A stretch of 64,000 nucleotides of DNA, taken from contig JAGRGD010000162.1 of NCBI GenBank assembly GCA_020445665.1, positions 1 to 64,000 of the forward strand, given 5' to 3'. The notes below the pieces were generated by a model. It made no database searches and had not been told where the DNA came from. It saw only the letters and a list, made by a program, of their open reading frames with translations. Positions 17,113-26,036 of this stretch are shown piece after piece. Each line of letters opens with the position of its first letter. Positions within the stretch are counted from its first letter, which is position 1. The position numbers were made by a program, and so were the translations under genes. The stretch comes from Rhodocyclaceae bacterium. Its GTDB lineage: Bacteria; Pseudomonadota; Gammaproteobacteria; Burkholderiales; Rhodocyclaceae.

Positions 17113-19667
17113 CAGGAATGTGGGCTGGGCTTGGGCTCGGGTGAGGGCAGGCCGACGTGATACCCCTGGGCCAGATCGATGCGCAGGTCCGCCAGCCGGG
17201 CCATGATTTCGGCACTTTCCACGTGCTCGGCAAGGCACCTTATGCCCAGCTCGCGGGCCAGGGCCGCGATGCTGCGAACCATGGCGAGGTCCCTGTCATT
17301 GTCCAGCATGTTGGCGATGAAGTCGCCTTCGATCTTGAGGAAATCGACCGGGAAGCGCTTGAGATAGTGGAATGACGAGAAGCCGGAGCCGAAGTCGTCG
17401 ATAGCCAGGCGGTAGCCGTCGTGGGCCAGGCGCGCAATGAACTGATCGAGCACGCCCGGGTGGCGAATGGTTTCGCGCTCCGTGATCTCGAAAACGATGC
17501 GTGCCGGTTCGATCGCCGCGTCTGCGGCCAGGCGGCGGATCTCGGGGAGAAACTCGTCGAGTACCAGAGCCCGGGGCGACGCGTTGATGAACAGGCTGCC
17601 GCTGAAGTCGCTTTGCGCGATGCGCTCGAAGGCCTTGCGGAGCACGATCAGATCGATCTTGTGCATGACGCCCATGCGCTCGGCCAGCGGCACGAACTCC
17701 TCGGCCGTGCGAAGGCCATCGCTGCCCTCGGGCAGGCGGCTGAGGATCTCGTAGGCCTCGATGGTGCCGTCTTCGATTCGGACGATCGGCTGGAAGTGCG
17801 GCACGAAACTGCGCTCTTCAATCGCACTGAAGAGGTGCAGGGTCCGTTCGCCGGCCTCGCGGAATGCCAGCGCCAGGTCGTCCTGGGTCGGGCAGCGCAG
17901 GCAGTTGCGGCCATCGCTCTTGGCGCGGTACAGCATGTTGTCAGCCAGCAGGAAGAGGTCCTTGCGTTCCGTGCCATGGGTCGGAAATGCCGACAGCCCG
18001 AGAGACAAACCGGTGTGAACGACCGAATTGTCGGGCGCCAGCATCTGCAGTTGGCCGGCGGCGTGGAGAATGCGCTCGGCGGCCCGGGCGCCGTCGCTGA
18101 CCGACGCGCCCGGCAACAGGGCGATGAACTCGTCTCCGCCGTAGCGGGCGACCATGTCGTCCGGCCGCACCGCGTCGCGGATCAGCGCCGCGACCCGCTG
18201 CAGGTAGCTGTCGCCGAAGGCGTGGCCATAGCCGTCGTTGATCGACTTGAAGTTGTCGACGTCCACCAGCAACAGCACGAAGGCGTTGTCGTGCCGGGCC
18301 GAGCGGGCGATCTCGTTGTCCAGCAGTTCCCAGAACACCCGCTGGTTGTATAGCTTGGTGAGGGGGTCGCGGGTGGCGAAGTACTCCAGCTCGCTGGCGT
18401 AGCGGTGGATCGCCTTGACCGAACCGACGACATTGAGGAGGGTCGAGAGGACCGAGTCGATCACCAGCAGGCGGGTCGGATCCTCGGCCGGATCGGGCTG
18501 CAGGCCGATCCCGACGATGCCGCCGATCTTGGGGGCGTTGATGACCAGGGACTTGGTCTGCACTTCCGGCTCGCTGCGGCCGTCATGCAGGGTCCGTGAG
18601 GGGTCGCTGATGTTGTGCCGGATGTGGCACTCGCTGCTGGCGTGGTCGATCGTCGCGTGCAGCAGGCTCTGCCGCAGGGCGCGTTCGAAGGCCGTCCGGA
18701 GGCCGTCGGCAGGCGTCTGCAGCCAGAATACCTCCACTTCATAGTCCCTGGGGCCGGTCTTGAAGATCGAGAACAGCGCGTAGCTCGGGAGAATCGTGTT
18801 GATCTCGGCAAGCAGGCTGGCGACGTAGGCCCGCCAGTCGCGGACCACTTCGGACGTGATGATGAATTTCTCGAGCAGGCGGATCTCGAACTCGAGCATG
18901 TCGCGATCGACCGCGATCGACCGGAGGCGCTCGGTCAGCCCGGAGATCTGGCGGCCGATCGGCTCGAACTCGGCGAACGCCAGGGGTGGCGCGTGGGTCG
19001 CCAGCCGCTTCAGGTCGGATACCCGGCGAATTGCGTCGATCTCGCCCGACAGTGTCTCGATCGACGCGGACATGCGCCTCGAGATGTACCAGACCATCAG
19101 GAGCACCGCGGCGATAGTGAGGGGAATGGCGGGCAGGCCGGCGATGGTGAAGCGCCGCCGATGGTCCTCGAGCAGATCTTCAATGGACTGGGATACCGAA
19201 ATGGCGCCGAGCACATTGCCGGATCGGGCGTTGGTATGGCACTGGAGGCACGCGTCGCTGGCGACGAGCGGCAGAACGTAGCGAACCGTGCTGGCGCTCT
19301 GGTGTTCGACCGGCTGCGCGCTCGCCATGGCCCGAAGGATCTCCCGGTCTGGTTCTTGCTGCTCAAGGGGGCCGAACAGCTCGCTGACGCGTTCGGATCG
19401 GAAGAGTTGTATCTTCGCCGGTGATCCGTCTGCGGCGCTCGCCAGGGAGGTCAGAAAGTCGTCGAGCTGATGGCGGCTCCAACCGGTGCGCATGAGCTGA
19501 AACATGCCGTTGAACGTCAGGCGGGCGAGAACCCGGGCGTCGCTGACCGCGTCGTCACGCAGGCTTTGCTCGTTGACCGACGAGAACGTCACATAGCCCA
19601 GCAGGAACAGGGCGGTGGCGAGGGCAGCAGAGGATCCGGCGAGTAGGCCCTTGATTGTGCGGGTCAT
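17112..19667 (-). CDS. GGDEF-EAL protein with haem c-binding periplasmic sensor
   Basis: An 851-residue membrane signalling protein. A first helix (about residues 7-29) leads to a periplasmic Tll0287/DUF3365-like sensor that carries one haem motif CLQCH at 140-144; a second helix spans about 175-195. A linker and GAF-like region follow. The GGDEF domain has RYGGDEF with G510-F514, and an intact RxxD product-inhibition site at 501-504. The EAL domain shows E640-I-L in place of EAL, DDFGSG near 757 and EHVES near 814, so catalytic acids appear kept. It should make or break cyclic di-GMP in response to a haem-sensed signal, perhaps redox state or a gas. ATG 19667 was chosen because the signal-anchor begins there. 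Confidence 0.9.
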   Translation of the reverse strand: MTRTIKGLLAGSSAALATALFLLGYVTFSSVNEQSLRDDAVSDARVLARLTFNGMFQLMRTGWSRHQLDDFLTSLASAADGSPAKIQLFRSERVSELFGPLEQQEPDREILRAMASAQPVEHQSASTVRYVLPLVASDACLQCHTNARSGNVLGAISVSQSIEDLLEDHRRRFTIAGLPAIPLTIAAVLLMVWYISRRMSASIETLSGEIDAIRRVSDLKRLATHAPPLAFAEFEPIGRQISGLTERLRSIAVDRDMLEFEIRLLEKFIITSEVVRDWRAYVASLLAEINTILPSYALFSIFKTGPRDYEVEVFWLQTPADGLRTAFERALRQSLLHATIDHASSECHIRHNISDPSRTLHDGRSEPEVQTKSLVINAPKIGGIVGIGLQPDPAEDPTRLLVIDSVLSTLLNVVGSVKAIHRYASELEYFATRDPLTKLYNQRVFWELLDNEIARSARHDNAFVLLLVDVDNFKSINDGYGHAFGDSYLQRVAALIRDAVRPDDMVARYGGDEFIALLPGASVSDGARAAERILHAAGQLQMLAPDNSVVHTGLSLGLSAFPTHGTERKDLFLLADNMLYRAKSDGRNCLRCPTQDDLALAFREAGERTLHLFSAIEERSFVPHFQPIVRIEDGTIEAYEILSRLPEGSDGLRTAEEFVPLAERMGVMHKIDLIVLRKAFERIAQSDFSGSLFINASPRALVLDEFLPEIRRLAADAAIEPARIVFEITERETIRHPGVLDQFIARLAHDGYRLAIDDFGSGFSSFHYLKRFPVDFLKIEGDFIANMLDNDRDLAMVRSIAALARELGIRCLAEHVESAEIMARLADLRIDLAQGYHVGLPSPEPKPSPHS

Positions 19668-19779
19668 GTGGCGGTTGGCTTGGGTGAGTGCGCGCGGGCG
19701 GGTATGCTTCGGCCGGGACGGTCCGCGTGCCCGAACCCTTGAACCACGCAAGACCCATGCTTGGAGCAACAGTGACTGG

Positions 19780-20382
19780 ATGCTGAACATCCCCACCCGC
19801 GCAAATGCGCTGCTCTTGTTGATCTCGATCACCTTTGCGCCCCTTGCGCATGGCTTTCTTCGGCCCGCACCCGTGCCGGAGGCGGCGCCGGACGCGCGCG
19901 GGCTTCCCGCAGATGAGAAAGGGGGGCCGCACATTGCCCATGGCGAGAACGACTCCTACGACCGTCGGAATCCGGACTTCACGACGCTCCAGCAGGCGGA
20001 CGATGCGCTGACCGGGTTGCCCCTGGACCAGAATGGCAAGGTGGATTGGGCGAGGGCGCTGCGCGACGGTGCGATCTCACCCCGCGAGACGCTGCGCGGC
20101 GATGACACCTATCTGCCCCTGGATCTGGACATCATCATGCGGAACACGAAGGCCATGCCTTTTGTGCGCTTTCCCCACAAGACCCACACCGAGTGGTTGT
20201 CCTGCAGCAACTGCCATCCCGCAATCTTTGCCCAGAAGGCGGGGACGGCGAAGATCCGGATGGAGGACATCTTTCGGGGCGAGTTCTGCGGGCGCTGCCA
20301 TGACCGGGTTGCCTTCATCACGCACCGGGCCTGTTTTCGCTGCCATAGCGTGCCGCAACCGAACGGTATCCAGATCCCCTGA
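19780..20382 (+). CDS. Trihaem c7-like cytochrome, periplasmic
   Basis: A 200-residue exported protein with signal peptide and three haem motifs, CSNCH, CGRCH and CFRCH, in the C-terminal half. The segment FPHKTHTEWLSCSNCH with its FPHxxH histidines matches c7/c3-type bis-histidine cytochromes. It is a paralogue of the proteins at 44196-44855 and 46070-46987, including the phrase LPLDLDIIMRNTKAMPFVRF before the haems. ATG 19780 was chosen. It lies divergent from the haem-sensing GGDEF-EAL gene and probably carries electrons in the periplasm. Confidence 0.85.
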   Translation: MLNIPTRANALLLLISITFAPLAHGFLRPAPVPEAAPDARGLPADEKGGPHIAHGENDSYDRRNPDFTTLQQADDALTGLPLDQNGKVDWARALRDGAISPRETLRGDDTYLPLDLDIIMRNTKAMPFVRFPHKTHTEWLSCSNCHPAIFAQKAGTAKIRMEDIFRGEFCGRCHDRVAFITHRACFRCHSVPQPNGIQIP

Positions 20383-20475
20383 GGTGCATCGCATGTCCGG
20401 TACGCGGCTCGTCGGCCGTTCGGGCGAGCACGCGACATGCACGCGACATGCATTCGCCGCTGAGGTCGCGGACCG

Positions 20476-21201
20476 TCAGTCCGCCGAAAGAATGAGGGCG
20501 CGCAGGCGTTCAGCGTCGAGAATGCGGACGTTTCGTCCGGTCATGGCGATGATCTCGTCGTCGATCAATCTCCGCAGGATGCGCGAAAAGGACTCATGGG
20601 TGAGGGACAGCAGTGAGGCAACGGTGCGCTTGGGCGCGGGAAGCTGGACGAGCCCGGGCTCCGATTCGTGCTCCGAAAGATCGACCAGATAGGACGCGAC
20701 GCGCGTGATGCCCAGACGGGATGAGGTCGTACAGATGGCATCGATCAGCTTCTGGACGCGGGCCGATACCTCTCGCAGCATGCGCGCCGACAACTCCTGA
20801 TCCTGCTCGATCGTCGCCATCACATGGTTGCGGTCCACGTGGACGAGGGTGCATCGATCGACCGCCTGGGCCCAGGCCCTGTAGGACGAATGCATGAAGA
20901 TGCCGATCTCGCCGAACATGTGGCCCGAGCTGAACAGCTCGATGACCTTCTCACGGCCATCCGCGTCCTGGGCGAGCAGTTTCACGGAGCCGCCGATGAC
21001 GAAGTAGAGGCCGGTGGGGGCCGTGCCGCGGCGGAAGATGGTCTGCCCTCGGGAGAACCGATCCAGTCGCGCCTCGGAGGCAAGCATGTCGATGCTGGAT
21101 GCGGGCAGCCCTGAGAGAATGGGCATTCGCTCAAGCATTTTGTACAGGTCGGGCCCCCCGGGCTCGACGCCTGACCGCGTCCGCGCCTGCATCGACTGCA
21201 T
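20476..21201 (-). CDS. Crp/Fnr-family transcriptional regulator
   Basis: A 241-residue regulator with an N-terminal cyclic-nucleotide-binding-like beta roll (about residues 20-140; GHMFGEIGIF) and a C-terminal winged helix whose recognition helix reads SLTHESFSRILRRL. The ExxSR pattern is the one that reads TTGA half-sites in Fnr-type proteins. There are no N-terminal cysteines for an iron-sulphur cluster, so it is not a true Fnr; a haem- or NO-sensing Dnr-like role is possible. A GGGGGAAG ribosome binding site supports the start. It ends the regulator/propeller gene train that begins at 27563. Confidence 0.88.
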   Translation of the reverse strand: MQSMQARTRSGVEPGGPDLYKMLERMPILSGLPASSIDMLASEARLDRFSRGQTIFRRGTAPTGLYFVIGGSVKLLAQDADGREKVIELFSSGHMFGEIGIFMHSSYRAWAQAVDRCTLVHVDRNHVMATIEQDQELSARMLREVSARVQKLIDAICTTSSRLGITRVASYLVDLSEHESEPGLVQLPAPKRTVASLLSLTHESFSRILRRLIDDEIIAMTGRNVRILDAERLRALILSAD

Positions 21202-21252
21202 TCACTTCCCCCCCCTCGGTAGGCCCGCGCCTGGCACGGGCCTGGCGACGAC

Positions 21253-22500
21253 CTAATTGACCGTGTTGCCCCGGATGTGGGCAACGCCCCCGTAGCTTCC
21301 GACCCACAGGCTTCCGTCCTTCGCGGTCGCCATCGAGAATACAGCGTTGCTGAACAGGCCGTCCTGGGTTTTCATGATCTTGAAGCCGTCGCCCTGCTTC
21401 AGTGCCAGCCCATTGTTGGTTCCGATCCAGAGCCGGTCCTGGGGATCGCGGTGCAGCATGAAGACGTGATTGCCGGGGAGACCTTCCTTGGTGGTCGTAT
21501 TCTCCCACTTGCCATTCACGTAGTGCGCCAGGCCGCCACCCCAGGTGCCTGCCCAGACTGTGCCATCGGCGTCGACTTCGAGTGCCACGATGTAGTTCGG
21601 GTTGTAGGCCTGGTCCACGTCCTGCAGTCCCATGTCGCGCTTTTGCTGGGCATGGTGCTGAGAGGCCTTGCCCGGATCGTCCTTGAAGGCGATGTCGTCG
21701 CGAACCTTGTCGTAGGGTGCGCCAACCCCGCGGGAGTGATTCCAGTTTTCCCACTGGCCGTTCTCGAAACGTGCCATGCCGCCTTCGGTCGCAAGCCAGA
21801 CTACGCCATCCTTGCCTTCGGCGAGTCCATAGACCCAGTCGTTGGGCAGGCCGCCGCCTGTGCTCTCGACGGTGTGCAGTTCCCACTGCGACCGATCACG
21901 CAACTTGCCGCCCTTGATGCGATTGACACCCGACCAGGTCGCGATCCAGACGTCGCCGTTGGCCGTCTCGATGACGTCGTAGACGAAGGCGTCGCCCAGT
22001 CCTTCGGGGATGTTGAAGTGCTCCCAGGTGCCGTTTTCTTCATTCAGCATCGACATGCCGCCGCCGTACGTGCCGACCGTCAGCTTTCCCTGAATGCGGC
22101 CGACGTAGAACATGCCGTTCGACAGCAGACCACTCTTGATGTCGTAGAGCTTGAACTGGTCGGTCGTCAGGTCATAGCGGACGACGCCGCCCGAGGTTCC
22201 GACCCACATCGCTGAGTCTTCGGCGAAGATGGACTTGACGTTCTTGTTGCCGACCCGAAAGTGGGTGAATCGCTCATTGGGGTTGAAGCCGACCTTGCCC
22301 TCACGGCCCTGGCCCGGGTGGGCCTGTGGTGCCGGTGCGGTGGCGGTTGGCGCAGTGGTGGCTGGTGCGGGCGCGGCTGCCGTCTGCGCTGGCGGTGGGC
22401 TGGCAGGCGCCGGAGCGGCCTGCTGCTTGCCCAGGTTGTAGGCGCCGGCGATGGCCGCGGCGGCCGCGATGACGGCGATGGCGAGAATCTTGTGGTTCAT
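21253..22500 (-). CDS. Periplasmic or secreted beta-propeller (Reg_prop-type repeats)
   Basis: A 415-residue exported protein: N-terminal hydrophobic segment, an Ala/Pro-rich linker (about 28-70), then repeated blades with the pattern G-xVWxAT-x-GG-x-ARF (for example DGVVWLATEGGMARFENG and DGTVWAGTWGGGLAHYVNG). Such repeats normally form the sensor of one-component hybrid kinases, but here they stand alone without a kinase. The next gene upstream (22537) is a paralogue. A binding or scaffold role for exported cytochromes is inferred from context only. Confidence 0.8.
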   Translation of the reverse strand: MNHKILAIAVIAAAAAIAGAYNLGKQQAAPAPASPPPAQTAAAPAPATTAPTATAPAPQAHPGQGREGKVGFNPNERFTHFRVGNKNVKSIFAEDSAMWVGTSGGVVRYDLTTDQFKLYDIKSGLLSNGMFYVGRIQGKLTVGTYGGGMSMLNEENGTWEHFNIPEGLGDAFVYDVIETANGDVWIATWSGVNRIKGGKLRDRSQWELHTVESTGGGLPNDWVYGLAEGKDGVVWLATEGGMARFENGQWENWNHSRGVGAPYDKVRDDIAFKDDPGKASQHHAQQKRDMGLQDVDQAYNPNYIVALEVDADGTVWAGTWGGGLAHYVNGKWENTTTKEGLPGNHVFMLHRDPQDRLWIGTNNGLALKQGDGFKIMKTQDGLFSNAVFSMATAKDGSLWVGSYGGVAHIRGNTVN

Positions 22501-22536
22501 GAAACTGAAGCTCCGAGAATAGGTGTCCGTTCGTGC

Positions 22537-23613
22537 CTACTTCTTGCCGATGCGTGCGACGCCGTGGCGCGTACCCGCCCACACGGTGCCATCGGGGGCC
22601 ACGGCCAGTGCATAGACATTGGCATCAAGCAGGCCGTCGGCGGTGGTGATGTTCTGGAAGGTCTTGCCGTCGAAACGGCTGACGCCCCCGCTTGTGCCGA
22701 ACCACAGGGCGTTGTCGTGACCCCGGGTGATGGAATAGACGATCGTGCCTGCCAGCCCGTCCTTGACCGTATAGCTCTTGAAGGCCTTGCCGTCGAAGCG
22801 GCTGACGCCGCCGCCCCAGGTGCCGATCCAGACCCCCTGGTTCTGATCCACGTGGACCGCGAAACAGTAATTCGGATTGTAGGTCTGCATCCCCGCAGCC
22901 ATCGTCGAGAGGTCGTGGCGGCTGCGGGTGCCGAGGCCGGTGTTGGTGCTCGACGGGCGGTCATCCGCATTGGGCGCGCCAAGGCCGTCCTCGTGGGTCC
23001 AGGACTTCCAGACCTTGCCATTGAACATGGTCAGCCCGCCCTCGGTGCCGAACCAGACCTGGCCAGCCGCGTCCACGTCGAGGCCATACACCCACTCGTT
23101 GATGAGTTCCTTCACATAGGTCTTGAACTCGCCGGTCTTCGGGAAGTACTGATTGGCGCCGGCCCAGGTGCCGATCCAGAGACTGCCGTCCTTGCCATTG
23201 GCGAAGGAGTAGATCCAGTAGTCTGCCAGGCCATGCATCGGGAAGTAGGTCTTCCACTTGCCATCCTTGTACGTCGAAGCGCCGCCGGCGTTGGTGCCGA
23301 ACCACTTGTAGCCCTCGGTATCGGTGCCGATCGCGAAGACGTACTCGTTGGCGAGACCGTCGTCACGGGTAAAGGTATTGGTCGGTACCTTGGTGTCGAG
23401 GTTGACCTGATGGACACCGGTGGAGGTGCCGACCCACATCTCGTTCTTTTCGGCATCGAGATGCAGGGAGCGAACGTAGGTGCCCTGGCCGACATTGAAG
23501 GTCTCGAGCACTTCGTATTTCGCTGCGGTCTGGGCTTGGGCGGACGATGCTACCGCGAGGGTCAGCGTCGCGGCGGCGGTCGCCGCGAAGTGAATGGCTT
23601 TTCGAATGGGCAT
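22537..23613 (-). CDS. Exported beta-propeller (Reg_prop-type repeats), paralogue of the next gene
   Basis: A 358-residue protein with a clear signal peptide ending in ASSAQA and about seven to eight blades of the type DGSLWIGTWAGANQYF, AGQVWFGTEGGLTMFNG and DGTVWAGTRHGVARIG. The phrase AGMQTYNPNYCFAVHVD parallels DQAYNPNYIVALEVD in the neighbour, showing recent common origin. It stands 8 bases after the cytochrome gene at 23622-23933, consistent with an operon. No catalytic residues are recognisable. Confidence 0.8.
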   Translation of the reverse strand: MPIRKAIHFAATAAATLTLAVASSAQAQTAAKYEVLETFNVGQGTYVRSLHLDAEKNEMWVGTSTGVHQVNLDTKVPTNTFTRDDGLANEYVFAIGTDTEGYKWFGTNAGGASTYKDGKWKTYFPMHGLADYWIYSFANGKDGSLWIGTWAGANQYFPKTGEFKTYVKELINEWVYGLDVDAAGQVWFGTEGGLTMFNGKVWKSWTHEDGLGAPNADDRPSSTNTGLGTRSRHDLSTMAAGMQTYNPNYCFAVHVDQNQGVWIGTWGGGVSRFDGKAFKSYTVKDGLAGTIVYSITRGHDNALWFGTSGGVSRFDGKTFQNITTADGLLDANVYALAVAPDGTVWAGTRHGVARIGKK

Positions 23614-23621
23614 GGATGAGT

Positions 23622-23933
23622 TCAGCGATTGAGGGTTCTCAAGTAGGCGATGACATCCCGGATCTCCTGCTCGCGCAGGATGCCCAGGAAGGCGGGCATG
23701 ACGTTCTTGCCGCCGCGGATGGAGTTGGCGATCATGATGTCAGGCTGCATCAGGCCATCGCCGGCGGCAAAACTGGGTGCATTCGGCATCACCGCGTGAC
23801 CGTCGACCCCATGGCAGACCACGCAGTGCATGGAGTAGATCCGGCTCCCGTTGACCGGATCGGCGGCGAGGGCGGCCTGTCCGAAAAGGATCAGGGCGGC
23901 CACGCTGAAGCGCGAGAGCAAGCGGCAGGTCAT
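23622..23933 (-). CDS. Small monohaem cytochrome c, class I
   Basis: A 103-residue periplasmic cytochrome: signal peptide ending GQAALA, haem motif CVVCHGVDG, and a distal methionine candidate in GGKNVMPAFLGIL. The C-terminal helix ends VIAYLRTLNR as in c553/c6-type proteins. ATG 23933 begins the signal peptide and lies 2 bases after the Sel1 gene's stop. Likely an electron shuttle for the surrounding cytochromes. Confidence 0.9.
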   Translation of the reverse strand: MTCRLLSRFSVAALILFGQAALAADPVNGSRIYSMHCVVCHGVDGHAVMPNAPSFAAGDGLMQPDIMIANSIRGGKNVMPAFLGILREQEIRDVIAYLRTLNR

Positions 23934-23935
23934 GG

Positions 23936-24589
23936 TCACTTGTCCTTGTTGTCTTTGCCCAGTTGCTGGGCACGCAGGGCCGTGGCGCGCTGCTTCCACT
24001 CGGCCGCCTGCGCCGGGTCGGTGGGCAGGCCGTGCTGTCCCGACTGATAGCCGACGGCAAGCGCCGTCGCAGCCCGCAGGTAGCCCGCATCTGCGCTGGC
24101 CTTGAGCAGGGAGGCGATGTCGGTGCCACTTTCCGCCGGCGCGAAATGGCCATTGAGGTACTCGTCCACCAGCGCATTGGTCGATCGGGCGTGTCCCAGG
24201 TTCACGGCCTTCAGCAGCAGTTTGTGAGCCCGCTCCCGGTCGCGCTCGACGCCATCGCCCGCCATGTACATCCGGGCCAGGCCATAGATGCCGTCCGGGT
24301 AGTCCTGGTCGGCCGCCTGCTGATAATAGCGCAAGGCTTCGTCGTTGGTTTCGCCGAGGTCCAGGATGTAGGCAAGCGTCGTCTGGGCACCCGGGTGACC
24401 GGCGTCCGCAGCGCGCCGCAACGGTGGCATGGCGCCAAACAGGTCCCCGTTGTTGAACGATCGCATGCCCTCTTCGTAGTCCGTCGTCACATCTGCCTGT
24501 GCGACCGGAGTGCTAGCCAGGACCGCGGCGCACAGGGCGATACGGCCGAAAGCGAGAACGAATTTCTTCACAGCGGGAAAGTTGGACAT
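23936..24589 (-). CDS. Exported Sel1-repeat protein
   Basis: A 217-residue protein with signal peptide (ending VAQA) and Sel1-like/TPR repeats such as AADAGHPGAQTTLAYILDLG and AADQDYPDGIYGLARMYMAG. Sel1 repeats mediate protein-protein contacts. ATG 24589 starts the signal peptide; the gene follows the sigma-54 activator by 37 bases. A related Sel1 protein is encoded at 27812-28348, so the two flank the two-component system. Confidence 0.85.
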   Translation of the reverse strand: MSNFPAVKKFVLAFGRIALCAAVLASTPVAQADVTTDYEEGMRSFNNGDLFGAMPPLRRAADAGHPGAQTTLAYILDLGETNDEALRYYQQAADQDYPDGIYGLARMYMAGDGVERDRERAHKLLLKAVNLGHARSTNALVDEYLNGHFAPAESGTDIASLLKASADAGYLRAATALAVGYQSGQHGLPTDPAQAAEWKQRATALRAQQLGKDNKDK

Positions 24590-24626
24590 GTTTCGGTGGT
24601 CTCGATAGTCGTGCCAAGGCAGCTTG

Positions 24627-25997
24627 TCAGCGTCGCAATCCAAGCGACTCGAACTCCTCGATCTTCCGGTAAAGGCTCGAAAGCCCGATACCCAGCACCT
24701 GCGCGGCAGCACGTCGGTCTCCGGCGGCGTCGTCAAGTGCCTTGAAAACGAGGCCGGCTTCGATCTCGCGAAGCTGGTCGCGCAAACAGCTAGCCGGAGC
24801 AAATGATGTGCCAGTGGCGCCGCCTGTCCGGCTTCCCCGGGTGATCTCGGGTGGCAGGTCGGTGACCGCGATCGCATCGTCCTCGGCCAGGATGCAGGCC
24901 CGATTGATCACGTTCTCCAGCTGGCGGACGTTGCCCGGCCATGGGTAGGTGAGCAGGAGGCGCTCCGCGTCGGCCGCCACGCCGAGCGCCTCGCTGGCGC
25001 CAGACTGGTCGCGGGCGCGGTCGAGCAGGAATTCGATCAGGCCGCGGATGTCCCCGTGGCGCTCGCGCAGCGGCGGGATATGAATGTGGAACATGCTGAG
25101 GCGGAAGAACAGGTCTTCCCGGAAGGTGCCCTCGCCGACCATCTGCTGCAGGTCGCGGTTGGTGGCGGCGACGATACGGCAATCCACCTTGCGAGGTTGC
25201 TCGCTGCCCACCGCACGGATCTCCTTCTCCTCGATCGCATGGAGCAGCTTGGTCTGCATGTGCATCGGCAGCTCGCCGACCTCGTCGAGGAAGAGCGTGC
25301 CCTGGTCGGCCTGCAGGAACAGGCCCTTGCGGGCCTTGTCGGCGCCGGTGAAGGCACCCTTGGTGTGGCCGAAGAACTCGCTTTCGAGCAGGGTCTCCGG
25401 AATGGCAGAACAGTTGACCGGCAGGAACAGGTGATCGGCCCGGCGGCTGTGCTCGTGAATGAACCGCGCGAGCACGCCCTTGCCGGTACCCGACTCGCCG
25501 GTCACGAGCACCGTGCTTTCGGTCGGCGCCACTTTGCCGGCCAGTCGCTCAACGGCCTGCATGGTCGGCGAAATGAAGCGGAAGGTCGGTGTGTCGCCCT
25601 TGGCGAACTGGCGCAGCACCCGGTTTTCTTCACGCAGACCACGCAGCGAGGCAACCTGCTGGACGCGGTGGAGCAGTTCTTCCATGTTGGCGGGCTTGAC
25701 GATGTAGTCGGACGCGCCGGCCCGAAGGGCTTCGACCGCGGTCTCCATCGAGGCGAAAGCGGTGACCATGATGAAGTTGGTCTCGATGCGCGACTCCTTG
25801 ATCGAACGCACGAGCTCCACCCCGTCGCCGTCGGGTAGCTTGATGTCGCACAGGGCGATATCCACGTCGCCGCGGACCAGCTTGGCGGCCGCATCCTTGC
25901 AGGTGCCGGCCTGGTCGACCGAGTAGCCGGCTCGCGTGCAGGCGTCCACCAGGATTTCGCGGATCGCGCGCTCGTCGTCGATCACCAGGACATGCAT
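24627..25997 (-). CDS. NtrC-type sigma-54-dependent response regulator
   Basis: A 456-residue activator. The receiver domain has Asp7/Asp8, phospho-acceptor Asp51 and Lys101. The AAA+ domain has Walker A GESGTGKG at 167-174, GAFTGA at 214-219 (the loop that contacts sigma-54) and Walker B GTLFLDE at 233-239. A Fis-type helix-turn-helix ends the protein (about 408-452, AAAQVLGIGLSSLYRKI). It should activate sigma-54 promoters after phosphorylation by the kinase encoded 39 bases upstream. Candidate targets in this window are the promoters at 51804-51820 and 27722-27737. Confidence 0.95.
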   Translation of the reverse strand: MHVLVIDDERAIREILVDACTRAGYSVDQAGTCKDAAAKLVRGDVDIALCDIKLPDGDGVELVRSIKESRIETNFIMVTAFASMETAVEALRAGASDYIVKPANMEELLHRVQQVASLRGLREENRVLRQFAKGDTPTFRFISPTMQAVERLAGKVAPTESTVLVTGESGTGKGVLARFIHEHSRRADHLFLPVNCSAIPETLLESEFFGHTKGAFTGADKARKGLFLQADQGTLFLDEVGELPMHMQTKLLHAIEEKEIRAVGSEQPRKVDCRIVAATNRDLQQMVGEGTFREDLFFRLSMFHIHIPPLRERHGDIRGLIEFLLDRARDQSGASEALGVAADAERLLLTYPWPGNVRQLENVINRACILAEDDAIAVTDLPPEITRGSRTGGATGTSFAPASCLRDQLREIEAGLVFKALDDAAGDRRAAAQVLGIGLSSLYRKIEEFESLGLRR

Positions 25998-26036
25998 GCG
26001 TGAGGCTCTCCTCTGTTTCCGTGTTCTTCTGTGCGC

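Noticed and set aside
24600..24616. Sigma-54 promoter before the Sel1 gene at 24589
   Set aside because: The -24 part (TGGCACG on the minus strand, 24610-24616) is perfect, but the -12 GC is missing at the right spacing.
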